Shown: in pieces, positions 8,235-16,467 of the stretch | Layout: every line of letters begins with the position of its first letter | Position numbering within the stretch: the stretch's first letter is position 1 | Assembly: GCA_015490675.1 (NCBI GenBank) | Contig: WFXI01000236.1 | Coordinates: forward strand, 1-35,109 | Source: Hydrogenothermaceae bacterium | Lineage (GTDB): Bacteria > Aquificota > Aquificia > Aquificales > Hydrogenothermaceae | DNA: 35,109 bases | Direction: 5' to 3' | Position numbers and translations under genes: made by a program | The notes under the pieces: generated by a model | What the model saw: the letters and a program-made list of their open reading frames with translations, nothing else | What the model was told of the DNA's origin: nothing | The model's database searches: none

Positions 8235-8819
8235 ATGGGATACAAAAAAATTGAAAGAATCATTGAGGAAAGAATAAAGAAAAATCCAATTGACCCTAAT
8301 TCTTTAGAATTGCAAGAAAAAGTTATAGAAATCAGAAGAACTACCCGTGTTATGGAAGGTGGTAGAAGATTTTCATTCTCTACTTTAGCTGTAGTTGGAG
8401 ATAAAAATGGACATATTGGATTTGGACACGGAAAAGCTAGAGAAGTTCCTCCTTCTATAGCTAAGGCTATTGCCGACGCTAAAAAACACTTAATAAAAGT
8501 TCCTCTTATGGATGGAACTATTCCTCACGATGTTATTGGTGAATATGAATCTGCAGTAGTTCTCTTAAAGCCTGCAAGAAAAGGTACTGGGGTTGTTGCA
8601 GGTGGTCCATTAAGACCTGTCTTAGAATTGCTCGGAGTTACAGATATTCTCTCTAAGATTTTAGGAAGAACTACTAATCCAAATAATGTCGTTAGAGCTG
8701 CTTTTGATGCTTTACTAAAGATAAAATCTCCTGAGGAAGTTGCTAAAGAAAGAGGAATCGACGAAGCTAAAATTAGAGAGAACTACAGAATTTTCGCTGG
8801 AGGTGTTCCTATAAGATGA
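8235..8819 (+). CDS. rpsE: 30S ribosomal protein S5
   Basis: The 194-residue protein contains the S5 double-stranded-RNA-binding domain signature RRFSFSTLAVVGDKNGHIGFGHGKAREV near residues 44-71, and GTGVVAGGPLRPVLELLGV in the C-terminal half. S5 sits at the mRNA entry site with S3 and S4 and affects decoding fidelity. The N-terminus has an extra ~25 residues before the core (ERIIEERIKKNPIDPNS). Its TGA overlaps the rpmD ATG by four bases (ATGA). Confidence 0.98.
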   Translation: MGYKKIERIIEERIKKNPIDPNSLELQEKVIEIRRTTRVMEGGRRFSFSTLAVVGDKNGHIGFGHGKAREVPPSIAKAIADAKKHLIKVPLMDGTIPHDVIGEYESAVVLLKPARKGTGVVAGGPLRPVLELLGVTDILSKILGRTTNPNNVVRAAFDALLKIKSPEEVAKERGIDEAKIRENYRIFAGGVPIR

Positions 8820-8995
8820 AGCTAAAAGTTAAATTAGTTAGAGGATTGGCAGGCAAAAAGAAGTTCCAAAAAGACGCTATTCGTTCTTTAGGACTTAGAA
8901 AAATAAATGATGAAAGAATCTTAGAAGATAATCCTATGGTTAGAGGAAATATTGAAAAAGTTAAGCATCTTATTAAGGTGGAGGAAGTAGAATAA
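8816..8995 (+). CDS. rpmD: 50S ribosomal protein L30
   Basis: A 59-codon ORF starts MKLKVKLVRGLAGKKKFQKD and continues SLGLRKINDERILEDNPMVRGNIEKVKHL, a clear L30 in its expected place between S5 and L15. It overlaps rpsE by four bases and shares one base with the rplO start (TAATG), so all three are probably translationally coupled. L30 is a small non-essential 50S protein. Its small size makes it easy to miss. Confidence 0.97.
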   Translation: MKLKVKLVRGLAGKKKFQKDAIRSLGLRKINDERILEDNPMVRGNIEKVKHLIKVEEVE

Positions 8996-9447
8996 TGGGT
9001 TTCAAACTACATGAACTTAGACCAAATGAAGGTGCTACTCATAGAAAAAAAAGAGTAGGTAGAGGTATTGGTTCAGGTCACGGAAAAACTTCTACAAGAG
9101 GTCATAAAGGTCAAAAATCTAGAAGAGGATATGGAGAACTTCCAGCATTTTTCGAAGGTGGTCAAACTCCATTTATTATGAGAATTCCTAAAAGGGGATT
9201 TAAAAATCCTAATACTGTAGAATACGAGATTGTTAATATAAAAACATTAGAAGAAAAATTTGAAGCAAATGCAGAAGTAACACCTGAAGTTTTAAAAGAA
9301 AAAGGAATTATCCATTGCACTTCTGCTGTAAAAATTCTTGGAGATGGAGAGTTATCAAAACCTTTAACTGTTAAAGCGCATAAATTTTCAAAATCTGCAG
9401 AAGAAAAAATAAAAGCTGCTGGTGGCTCAGTAGAAGTTATTTCTTAA
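8995..9447 (+). CDS. rplO: 50S ribosomal protein L15
   Basis: The 150-residue protein has the glycine-rich L15 N-terminus GRGIGSGHGKTSTRGHKGQKSR near residues 23-44 and FEGGQTPFIMRIPKRGFKN. The C-terminal domain ends VKAHKFSKSAEEKIKAAGG. L15 is a late 50S assembly protein. A GTGGAGG site inside the rpmD 3' end serves this start. Confidence 0.98.
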   Translation: MGFKLHELRPNEGATHRKKRVGRGIGSGHGKTSTRGHKGQKSRRGYGELPAFFEGGQTPFIMRIPKRGFKNPNTVEYEIVNIKTLEEKFEANAEVTPEVLKEKGIIHCTSAVKILGDGELSKPLTVKAHKFSKSAEEKIKAAGGSVEVIS

Positions 9448-9466
9448 ATTTAAAGAGGGGATGTGA

Positions 9467-10756
9467 TTGTTTGAGCTTATAAGAAAATTATTTGAGATAA
9501 AAGACCTTCGTCAAAGAATATTTTATACACTTATTATTTTTGCTGTTTACAGGCTCGGCACTCACATCCCTGTTCCTGGTGTAGATACTCAAGCACTTTT
9601 TAACTACTTTAATTCTTCTGGTGGTGTTCTTTTTAATATATACAATTTATTCTCTGGTGGTGCACTAGGTAGACTATCTGTTTTTGCTCTTGGAATAATG
9701 CCTTATATTTCTGCTGCTATTATAATGCAGCTTCTAACTGCTGTTTTTCCAAATCTTGAAAGGCTCCAAAAAGAAGAAGGTGATTATGGTAGATGGAAAA
9801 TTTCTCAATATACTAGATATTTAACTATTGCTATAGCTGGATTTCAATCCTTTGCCCTTTCTGTATGGATTTCAAATATAAGAACTGAAACAGGACAATC
9901 TTTAATCTCTGAAAATGCAGTTGTCTTTATTTTAATGACAACACTAATTATAACTGTTGGAACTGTATTTTTAATGTGGCTTGGAGAAAAGATTACTGAG
10001 TTTGGAATAGGAAACGGAATTTCAATGATAATTCTTGCAAGTATAGTTGCAGGAATTCCAAGTGCTGTAATTTCTACTTATGAGCAACTTCAATCTGGAG
10101 CTCTTCCTTTATATAAAGTTGCTTTAGCTGTAGTAATAATTATTTTAGTTGTGGCAGGTATTATTTACATCCAAGAAGCAGAAAGAAGGATTCCTATACA
10201 GTATGCAAGAAGAGGTATTTCTACAAGAGAAACTGCAACTTATCTACCTTTAAAATTAAATCCTGCAGGAGTTATTCCTATTATATTTGCAGTAGCTCTC
10301 ATTATGTTTCCTGCAACAATTGCACAAATGTTTGCAACTAAATCTGAGATAGCAAGAATTATTGCTGATGCTTTATCCCCTCAAAGTTATATTTATTTTG
10401 CAATTTATGTAGGATTAATTATATTCTTCACATATTTTTATACTGCGATAGTTATAAATCCTAAAGATATAGCTGATGGTCTTAGAAGAAATGGAGGATT
10501 TATTCCTGGAATAAGAGCAGGAACTCAAACAGAAGAATATATAAACTTTGTTCTTACTAGACTTGTTTTTGCAGGAGCTATATTTTTAGCAGTTATAGCT
10601 GTTTTACCTATGATACTGGTTAGAATGTTAGATGTTCCTTTCTACTTTGGTGGAACTTCTGCACTAATTGTAGTAGTTGTTGCCCTTGATACATTACATC
10701 AAATTGAAGCACACCTTGCTATGAAAAAATATGAAGGCTTTTTAAAGAGAGGTTAA
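9467..10756 (+). CDS. secY: Protein translocase subunit SecY
   Basis: SecY is the channel of the Sec translocon. The 429-residue protein starts at TTG: an in-frame TGA at 9464-9466 lies immediately upstream, and AAAGAGGGG gives the ribosome site. Visible features are the opening DLRQRIFYTLIIFAVYRLGTHIPVPGVD (TM1 and plug region), GIMPYISAAIIMQLL, GNGISMIILASIV, the cytoplasmic loop ERRIPIQYARR near residues 239-249, and a loop after TM8 with NPKDIADGLRRNGGFIPGIR. About ten hydrophobic segments fit the family. It is followed by adk after two bases. Confidence 0.98.
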   Translation: MFELIRKLFEIKDLRQRIFYTLIIFAVYRLGTHIPVPGVDTQALFNYFNSSGGVLFNIYNLFSGGALGRLSVFALGIMPYISAAIIMQLLTAVFPNLERLQKEEGDYGRWKISQYTRYLTIAIAGFQSFALSVWISNIRTETGQSLISENAVVFILMTTLIITVGTVFLMWLGEKITEFGIGNGISMIILASIVAGIPSAVISTYEQLQSGALPLYKVALAVVIIILVVAGIIYIQEAERRIPIQYARRGISTRETATYLPLKLNPAGVIPIIFAVALIMFPATIAQMFATKSEIARIIADALSPQSYIYFAIYVGLIIFFTYFYTAIVINPKDIADGLRRNGGFIPGIRAGTQTEEYINFVLTRLVFAGAIFLAVIAVLPMILVRMLDVPFYFGGTSALIVVVVALDTLHQIEAHLAMKKYEGFLKRG

Positions 10757-10758
10757 GA

Positions 10759-11379
10759 ATGGGAAAAATAATAATATTTTTAGGACCTCCAGGAGCAGGT
10801 AAAGGAACTCAATCAGAAAGATTAATAAAAGAATATGGATTCGTCCAACTTTCCACTGGTGACATATTAAGGGAAGCTGTTAGAAATGGAACAGAACTTG
10901 GGAAAAAAGCAAAGCAATATATGGATGCAGGACAATTAGTGCCAGATGAAATTATTATTGGAATTATCAAGGAAAAATTAAATGAACTAAAAGATAAAAA
11001 TGTAATATTTGATGGTTTTCCTAGAACAATACCTCAGGCTGAAGCTTTAGACGAAATGCTTTCTCAAGAAGGGAAAGAAGTAGATGTAGTAATATTATTT
11101 GATGTTGATGATGAAGAAGTTATAAAAAGACTTTCTGGTAGAAGAATAGACCCTAATACAGGAAAAACTTATCATATCATATATAATCCTCCTCCAGAAG
11201 GTATTGAAGTCATCCAAAGAGATGATGATAAAGAAGAAGTAATAAGAAAAAGATTGGAAGTTTATCACTCTCAAACAGAGCCTTTAGCAGACTATTACAA
11301 GAAGAAAGGTAAACTTGTAGTAGTAAATGCAAATAATCCTCCTGATGATGTTTACAATCAAATTAAAGAAGTGTTATAA
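10759..11379 (+). CDS. adk: Adenylate kinase
   Basis: Adenylate kinase interconverts ATP + AMP and 2 ADP. The 206-residue protein has the P-loop GPPGAGKGTQ at residues 9-18, the AMP-binding STGDILR, and FDGFPRTIPQAEAL. The LID segment runs GRRIDPNTGKTYHIIYNPPP. It lacks the four zinc cysteines found in many Gram-positive and thermophile enzymes, so stability must come from elsewhere. It sits between secY and map, the arrangement shared with many non-enterobacterial phyla. Confidence 0.97.
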   Translation: MGKIIIFLGPPGAGKGTQSERLIKEYGFVQLSTGDILREAVRNGTELGKKAKQYMDAGQLVPDEIIIGIIKEKLNELKDKNVIFDGFPRTIPQAEALDEMLSQEGKEVDVVILFDVDDEEVIKRLSGRRIDPNTGKTYHIIYNPPPEGIEVIQRDDDKEEVIRKRLEVYHSQTEPLADYYKKKGKLVVVNANNPPDDVYNQIKEVL

Positions 11380-11391
11380 TTTTAGATTATT

Positions 11392-12150
11392 ATGATAGAT
11401 TTAAAGTCTAAAGAAGATATTGAGAAACTGAAAGTTGCGAATAGGATAGTTGCAGAAATATTGCAGATTATAAAGGAAGAAACTAAGCCAGGAATGACTG
11501 GCATAGATTTAGATGAAATTGCAAGAAGGGAAGCTGAAAAAAGAGGCGTAAAACCTGCATTTTTAGGTTTATACGGTTTCCCGGCTGCTTTATGTGTGTC
11601 TATAAATGAAGAAATTGTTCACGGTGTTCCAAAGGATAAACCAATAAAAGAAGGTGATATTGTTAGCATAGATTTTGGTGTTGTTTATGAAGGTTGGTAT
11701 GGCGATGCAGCCATATCGTATGTTGTAGGTAATAAAATAAGTGATAGAAAAAAAAGACTTTTAGAAGGCGTAGAAAAAGCGTTATATGCTGGAATAGATA
11801 AATGTTATCCCGGAAATACTGTTCGGGACATCGCGGCTGCTATTGAAGGCACATTGAAGGAGTATAGACTTGCTCCTATTTGTGATTATGGGGGACATGG
11901 AATAGGTAGAAAACCCCATGAAGACCCCCATGTATCAAATTGTGTTGCTAATGCAGAAAATGTAAAGCTGAAAGCTGGTATGGTTTTAGCTATTGAACCT
12001 ATGGCAACACTTGGTAAAAGGGCTAATTATTACAGAAAGCTCAAAGATGGTTGGACAGTTGTTTCTAAAGAAAAAGCAATTGCTGCACATTTTGAGCATT
12101 CTGTAGCTATTACAGAAGATGGCCCTATTATTTTGTCAAAACTTGATTAA
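11392..12150 (+). CDS. map: Methionine aminopeptidase, type I
   Basis: The enzyme removes the initiator methionine from nascent proteins. The five metal ligands of the pita-bread fold can be placed: D94 (SIDFG), D105 (YGDAA), H169 (GGHGIG), E202 (AIEPM) and E235 (HFEHS). The length of 252 residues and the absence of an N-terminal extension fit type Ia. The ATG has only a weak upstream ribosome site. It lies 12 bases after adk and 12 before infA. Confidence 0.97.
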   Translation: MIDLKSKEDIEKLKVANRIVAEILQIIKEETKPGMTGIDLDEIARREAEKRGVKPAFLGLYGFPAALCVSINEEIVHGVPKDKPIKEGDIVSIDFGVVYEGWYGDAAISYVVGNKISDRKKRLLEGVEKALYAGIDKCYPGNTVRDIAAAIEGTLKEYRLAPICDYGGHGIGRKPHEDPHVSNCVANAENVKLKAGMVLAIEPMATLGKRANYYRKLKDGWTVVSKEKAIAAHFEHSVAITEDGPIILSKLD

Positions 12151-12162
12151 AAAGGGAAGGAT

Positions 12163-12399
12163 ATGGGAAAAAAGAAAAAGGAAGATAAAAAGGAAAAAGG
12201 GATAGTAGTAGAAGGAACTGTAGAAGAAGCTCTTCCTAATGCTATGTTTAGGGTAAAACTTGATACTGGGCATGAAGTTTTAGCTCATGTATCTGGGAAG
12301 ATGAGGATGCACTTTATTCGTATTTTACCAGGAGATAGGGTTAGAGTTGAACTTTCTCCTTATGACCTTACAAGAGGTCGTATTATTTTTAGATTGTAA
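12163..12399 (+). CDS. infA: Translation initiation factor IF-1
   Basis: IF-1 is an S1/OB-fold factor that covers the 30S A site during initiation. The core VEGTVEEALPNAMFRVKLDTGHEVLAHVSGKMRM and the end YDLTRGRIIFRL are diagnostic. At 78 residues it is a few longer than the usual 72, because of a lysine-rich N-terminal start (GKKKKEDKKEKG). AAGGGAAGG precedes the ATG. Position between map and rpmJ is conserved in many bacteria. Confidence 0.97.
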   Translation: MGKKKKEDKKEKGIVVEGTVEEALPNAMFRVKLDTGHEVLAHVSGKMRMHFIRILPGDRVRVELSPYDLTRGRIIFRL

Positions 12400-12422
12400 A
12401 AAACTTTTGAGAGGTGTGAAAA

Positions 12423-12536
12423 ATGAAAGTAAGGTCTTCTGTTAAAAAAAGATGTGAAAAATGCAGAATCATAAAAAGAAATGGCAGAGTAATGGTTATT
12501 TGCGAAAATCCAAAACATAAACAAAAACAAGGGTAA
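12423..12536 (+). CDS. rpmJ: 50S ribosomal protein L36
   Basis: A 37-codon ORF reads MKVRSSVKKRCEKCRIIKR and continues with NGRVMVICENPKHKQKQG. This is the zinc-ribbon (C+) form of L36, with ligands C11, C14, C27 and H32. L36 binds 23S rRNA near the GTPase-associated region. GAGAGGTGTGAAA precedes the ATG. The infA-rpmJ-rpsM order is canonical. Confidence 0.97.
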   Translation: MKVRSSVKKRCEKCRIIKRNGRVMVICENPKHKQKQG

Positions 12537-12548
12537 TAGGAGGAGATA

Positions 12549-12911
12549 ATGGCTCGTATAGCAGGTGTAGATTTACCAGATAGAAAAAGACTTGAAATAG
12601 CTCTTACATACATATATGGAATCGGAAAAACTAGGGCTAAAGAAATACTTCAAAATACTGGAATTGATGGGATGAAAAGAGTTGGAGAATTAACTCCTGA
12701 TGAGTTAAATGCAATAAGAAAATATATAGAACAAAACTACAAAGTTGAAGGTGATTTAAGAAGGGAAGTTGCTGTTAATATAAAAAGACTTATGGATATG
12801 GGATGTTATAGAGGAATTAGACATAGACTTGGTCTTCCTGTTAGAGGACAAAGAACTAAAACAAATGCAAAAACCAGAAGAAAATTCTCTGGAAGAATTA
12901 AAAGAAGATAA
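12549..12911 (+). CDS. rpsM: 30S ribosomal protein S13
   Basis: The 120-residue protein starts MARIAGVDLPDRKRLEIALTYIYGIG, the S13 signature, followed by helix-two-turn-helix residues and the basic RHRLGLPVRGQRTKTNAKTRR tail that reaches the P-site tRNA. S13 forms the head bridges with L5. AGGAGG lies 5' of the ATG. Confidence 0.98.
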   Translation: MARIAGVDLPDRKRLEIALTYIYGIGKTRAKEILQNTGIDGMKRVGELTPDELNAIRKYIEQNYKVEGDLRREVAVNIKRLMDMGCYRGIRHRLGLPVRGQRTKTNAKTRRKFSGRIKRR

Positions 12912-12926
12912 TTGGAGGCTACATAA

Positions 12927-13319
12927 ATGGCTAAGAAAAGAAAAAGAAGTACTAAAAAGGTTAAAAGAACAGTTCCTTACGGAATTGCTCATATTCAAGC
13001 AACATTTAATAATACTATTGTAACTATTACAGATAAAGAAGGTAATGTTTTAACCTGGGCATCTGGAGGAACTGAAGGATTTAAAGGAACTAGAAAATCT
13101 ACTCCTTATGCAGCACAAAAAGCTGCAGAAAAAGCTGCTAAAAAAGCTATGGAAGAATTTGGGATGACTGATGTTGAAGTATGGGTAAAAGGCCCAGGAG
13201 CAGGAAGAGAAACTGCTATTAAAACAATTCAGGCTACTGGTTTAAATGTTAGAGTTATAAAAGATGTAACTCCAATACCTCATAATGGATGTCGTCCACC
13301 AGCTAAAAGGAGGGTGTAA
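12927..13319 (+). CDS. rpsK: 30S ribosomal protein S11
   Basis: The 130-residue protein has GIAHIQATFNNTIVTITDKEGNVLTWASGG and the C-terminal VRVIKDVTPIPHNGCRPPAKRRV, both diagnostic. S11 lies on the platform near the E site, close to the mRNA exit. It follows rpsM by 15 bases and is three bases from rpsD, whose ribosome site (AGGAGGGTG) lies in its last codons. Confidence 0.98.
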   Translation: MAKKRKRSTKKVKRTVPYGIAHIQATFNNTIVTITDKEGNVLTWASGGTEGFKGTRKSTPYAAQKAAEKAAKKAMEEFGMTDVEVWVKGPGAGRETAIKTIQATGLNVRVIKDVTPIPHNGCRPPAKRRV

Positions 13320-13322
13320 TAG

Positions 13323-13952
13323 ATGGGAAGATATATTGGTCCTTGGACAAAAATTAGTAGAAGACTTGGTGCTTTTGTAGGTGGAAGTTTAAAATCTTTC
13401 CAAAAAAGAAACTTTCCACCAGGACAACATGGAAGAACCCAAGGTAGAAGAAGAAAACTTTCTGACTATGCAATTCGTCTTCAAGAAAAACAAAAATTAA
13501 GATATTTATACGGTGGGATAAGAGAGAAGCAGTTCAAAAGATATTTTGACGAAGCAGCTAGAATTGCAGGGGTTAGAGGCGGAAACACTGGTAATATTCT
13601 CCTCCAGCTCTTAGAAAGAAGACTTGATAATGTTGTTTATAGAATGGGATTTGCTAAAACTAGATTACAGGCTAGACAACTTGTTAGACACGGCCATTTC
13701 CTCGTAAATGGTAAAAAAGTTAATATACCTTCTTACCAAGTAGACCCTGGAGATATTATTGAGCTTAGAGAAAAAAGCAAAAAATCTCCACTATTCAAAG
13801 AAAACTTAGAGCAAAGAGACCCAAGGTCTATTCCTTCTTGGCTTGAAGTTGATAGAGAAAACTTTAGAGGAAAAGTATTAGAGATACCTGAAGAAATTGA
13901 ACTTGAAATTCCTGTTAATGTTCAGCTCATTATTGAGTACTACTCTGCGTAA
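13323..13952 (+). CDS. rpsD: 30S ribosomal protein S4
   Basis: The 209-residue protein has KRNFPPGQHGRTQGRRRKLSDYAIRLQEKQKLRYLYGG and the S4 RNA-binding domain LERRLDNVVYRMGFAKTRLQARQLVRHGHF. The N-terminal zinc cysteines are absent, so this is the C-minus form. S4 nucleates 30S assembly and, in E. coli, represses the alpha operon. No pseudoknot regulator could be judged by eye. Confidence 0.98.
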   Translation: MGRYIGPWTKISRRLGAFVGGSLKSFQKRNFPPGQHGRTQGRRRKLSDYAIRLQEKQKLRYLYGGIREKQFKRYFDEAARIAGVRGGNTGNILLQLLERRLDNVVYRMGFAKTRLQARQLVRHGHFLVNGKKVNIPSYQVDPGDIIELREKSKKSPLFKENLEQRDPRSIPSWLEVDRENFRGKVLEIPEEIELEIPVNVQLIIEYYSA

Positions 13953-13973
13953 ATTATTGGAGGTAAAACGCCT

Positions 13974-14954
13974 ATGCCATTTTTAGAGTTTATAACTCCC
14001 GATAAAATTTATTGGGATGAAATTTCAAAAACAGATACTTATGGAAAACTTTATGTTGAACCTCTAGAAAGAGGTTGGGGAACTACTGTAGGTAATGCTC
14101 TAAGAAGAGTCTTACTTTCTTCTTTAGAAAGTGGAGCTATTACTGCAGTAAAAATACAAGGCGTTGCACACGAGTTTGCTACTATAGAAGGCGTTATTGA
14201 AGATGTAGCAGAAATAATTCTTAACTTAAAAGAAATTAAGTTCAAAATGGAAGAAGGAATAGACAGTGAATTTGCTATACTCGAAGTAAAAGGTCCAGGA
14301 AAAGTAACCGCTAAAGACATAAAACTGCCAAATGGCATAGAAGTTGTTAATCCTGATGTTCATATAGCTACTATTGATAGTCCTGACACTGAATTAAAAA
14401 TGGAAATCAAAATAGAAAAAGGTAGGGGATATGTAACTGTAGAGGAAATGGAAGCTCCTACTGAAATAGGATGGATACTAATAGATACTGCTTTTTCTCC
14501 AATTACTAAATGTACTTTCCATGTAGAACCAACAAGAGTTGGAGATAAAACTGACTATGATAAATTAATCTTAGAAATACATACAGATGGAAGTATTACT
14601 CCTGATGAAGCTTTAACAAAAGCTTCTAACTTGCTTATTAAACACTTTGAACTTTTACTAAATCCAACTGTAAAAAGGGTTGAAACTGTTAAAAAGGCAG
14701 TTCCTGAAAGTATAGCTCAAAGAATTGAAGAAGATAAGTTATCTTTAGCAATTGATGAGCTTGATATTTCTTCTAGAGCTACAAATACTCTTAAAAAACT
14801 TGGAATTCAAACAATTGGTGATTTAGTTAAAATGACAGAAGAAGATTTAAAAGAAGCTAAATCTATTGGTAGAAAAGCTTTAAAAGAGATAAAAGAAGCA
14901 TTAGCAGACTTAGGATTAGAGCTTGCTCCTTCAAAACCTGCAGAAAAACAATAA
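13974..14954 (+). CDS. rpoA: RNA polymerase alpha subunit
   Basis: Alpha dimerises to scaffold beta and beta'. The N-terminal domain has EPLERGWGTTVGNALRRVLLSSLESGAIT near residues 31-59. The C-terminal domain carries LDISSRATNTLKKLGIQTIGDL and SIGRKALKEIKEAL, the helix-hairpin-helix region that binds UP elements and activators. At 326 residues it is full length. It lies between rpsD and rplQ, as in most bacteria. Confidence 0.98.
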   Translation: MPFLEFITPDKIYWDEISKTDTYGKLYVEPLERGWGTTVGNALRRVLLSSLESGAITAVKIQGVAHEFATIEGVIEDVAEIILNLKEIKFKMEEGIDSEFAILEVKGPGKVTAKDIKLPNGIEVVNPDVHIATIDSPDTELKMEIKIEKGRGYVTVEEMEAPTEIGWILIDTAFSPITKCTFHVEPTRVGDKTDYDKLILEIHTDGSITPDEALTKASNLLIKHFELLLNPTVKRVETVKKAVPESIAQRIEEDKLSLAIDELDISSRATNTLKKLGIQTIGDLVKMTEEDLKEAKSIGRKALKEIKEALADLGLELAPSKPAEKQ

Positions 14955-14969
14955 AAGAGGTGAAGATAG

Positions 14970-15344
14970 ATGCGTCATAGAGTAAAAACAAAAAGTTTTC
15001 ATAGACCTAAAGAACAAAGAGAGCATTTATTTGTTAATTTAGCGTGTGCATTGATTGAAAATGGTAGAATACAAACAACAGAAGCAAAAGCTAAAGCTTT
15101 AAGACCTTTCATTGAAAAGTTAATAACTCTTGCTAAAAAACAAACAGTTCATTCAAGAAGATTAATTAATTCTAGATTAAAACATCACAAATCTGCTGCA
15201 GACAAGTTATTTAAAGAACTTGCTCCACTTTATCAAGATAGAAACGGTGGATATACTAGAATATACAAATTAGATAAAAAAAGAAGAGGAGACGACGCAG
15301 AACTAGCTATTATAGAGCTAGTTGATTATCCTTTTGAGGACTAA
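14970..15344 (+). CDS. rplQ: 50S ribosomal protein L17
   Basis: The 124-residue protein begins MRHRVKTKSFHRPKEQREHLF and contains LIENGRIQTTEAKAKALRPFIEKLITLAK, the L17 signature, and ends in the family manner with GDDAELAIIELV. L17 lies near the exit tunnel. AAGAGGTGAAG precedes the ATG. It is the last ribosomal protein in the window. Confidence 0.98.
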   Translation: MRHRVKTKSFHRPKEQREHLFVNLACALIENGRIQTTEAKAKALRPFIEKLITLAKKQTVHSRRLINSRLKHHKSAADKLFKELAPLYQDRNGGYTRIYKLDKKRRGDDAELAIIELVDYPFED

Positions 15345-15346
15345 AA

Positions 15347-15652
15347 GTGTTTATATTAGGAAATTTTTTAGAGGCGGTGGCCAAAGTATTGGACATCGCC
15401 CTTACTATTTATATGTGGATAGTAATTATCTCTGCTTTAATTTCTTGGGTAAATCCTGACCCGTATAATCCAATAGTTAGATTTTTAAGAAATGCAACTG
15501 AACCAGTCTACAGAAAAATCAGAAAATATATTCCTACATACTTTGGTGGAATAGATATAGCTCCTGTAATAGTTATTTTATTGATTGTTTTTTTACAAAT
15601 ATTCTTAGTTAACTCTCTCTTAGGTTTAGCTTACAAGCTTAAAGGATACTAA
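15347..15652 (+). CDS. YggT-family small membrane protein
   Basis: A 101-residue protein with GTG start, two bases after rplQ, and TGAGGA as ribosome site inside the end of rplQ. It has two hydrophobic stretches (about residues 17-33 and 70-92) around the family motif SWVNPDPYNPIVRFLRNATEPVYRKIRKYIP. YggT proteins are small inner-membrane proteins; roles in osmotic tolerance and, in Gram-positives and plastids, division or cytochrome assembly have been proposed, and none is certain here. Placement at the end of the ribosomal operon is unusual. Its stop overlaps the convergent gene by four bases. Confidence 0.88.
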   Translation: MFILGNFLEAVAKVLDIALTIYMWIVIISALISWVNPDPYNPIVRFLRNATEPVYRKIRKYIPTYFGGIDIAPVIVILLIVFLQIFLVNSLLGLAYKLKGY

Positions 15653-16467
15653 TTATTTAGTTTCTCTCTTAGGTATAAAAAGTTATATATGCTATCTTCT
15701 AATTTTGGATTTTCATAAAAGAAAAAGAAAATCCCTACTGGATTTTTATCTTTATGCTCAACTATGAAAATTACTATGCCTTCTTCTGTTTCTATTTTTC
15801 CAAAGTCATTGTCTATATATTTTAAAATCTCCTTGTTACATATATTCTCCTGTGTATATATACACTTTTGTGATTCTAAATCAAAATATGCTACTGCAGA
15901 GGTATTTAACAATTGATTAAAAAGGAAAATAGCTTTCTTTTTATCATTTAGAGAAATTTTGCTAAGTTCTTCTATTTTTATTGGATAGATTTTTTCTTTT
16001 AAACTAGCTACTTGATTTAATTTTTGCGAAATTTCTTCATCTTTTCTGGTAATTAAATTTTGTAACCTATTTATAAACTGTATTGCTAAAAGTATTGAAA
16101 CTGTTGCAGGCAACCAAAATAGCAAAATGGAAAATTCTATATATTCAGAAGTATAAAATCCATAAAAAGAGACTACTAGACCTGCAAACAAGAAGGCAAT
16201 TAAATATTTTTTATCTTCTAAGTAAGAAATAAATATAGGATAGAAAAATATTGATAATATTGGATTTGAAGTTAGATATATTACAAATAAGAAAAAGATT
16301 ATATCTGCTAAAATTAAGATGTATTTAGATAAGTCTCTCAAAAAGTAGGCAGAGAAAATATACGCCACAGGAAAAATATAAAGTAAACTGTCTATATCTG
16401 TTCTTTCTAAAAAAGGAATTGCTATTACAATTAACGCAATAACACTTCTTATTAGCAGGTCTTTCAT
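15649..16467 (-). CDS. Unknown membrane protein with possible GAF-like C-terminal domain
   Basis: No family recognised with confidence. Read from the ATG at 16467, the 272-residue protein has about six hydrophobic segments in residues 5-130, a short coiled coil (about 131-155) and a soluble tail (about 165-272). The tail has alternating strands (SAVAYFDLESQKCIYT, GIVIFIVEHKDKNPVGIFFFF) and looks like a degenerate GAF sensor domain; that is inference. A longer start at 16497 exists, but the chosen ATG has AAAGGAG with good spacing and overlaps the previous stop by four bases (ATGA). It forms a two-gene unit with the gene upstream. Confidence 0.75.
   Translation of the reverse strand: MKDLLIRSVIALIVIAIPFLERTDIDSLLYIFPVAYIFSAYFLRDLSKYILILADIIFFLFVIYLTSNPILSIFFYPIFISYLEDKKYLIAFLFAGLVVSFYGFYTSEYIEFSILLFWLPATVSILLAIQFINRLQNLITRKDEEISQKLNQVASLKEKIYPIKIEELSKISLNDKKKAIFLFNQLLNTSAVAYFDLESQKCIYTQENICNKEILKYIDNDFGKIETEEGIVIFIVEHKDKNPVGIFFFFYENPKLEDSIYNFLYLREKLNN

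Noticed and set aside
12829..13023. Plus-strand ORF of 64 codons spanning rpsM and rpsK
   Set aside because: It is in another frame of two certain genes and has no own ribosome site.
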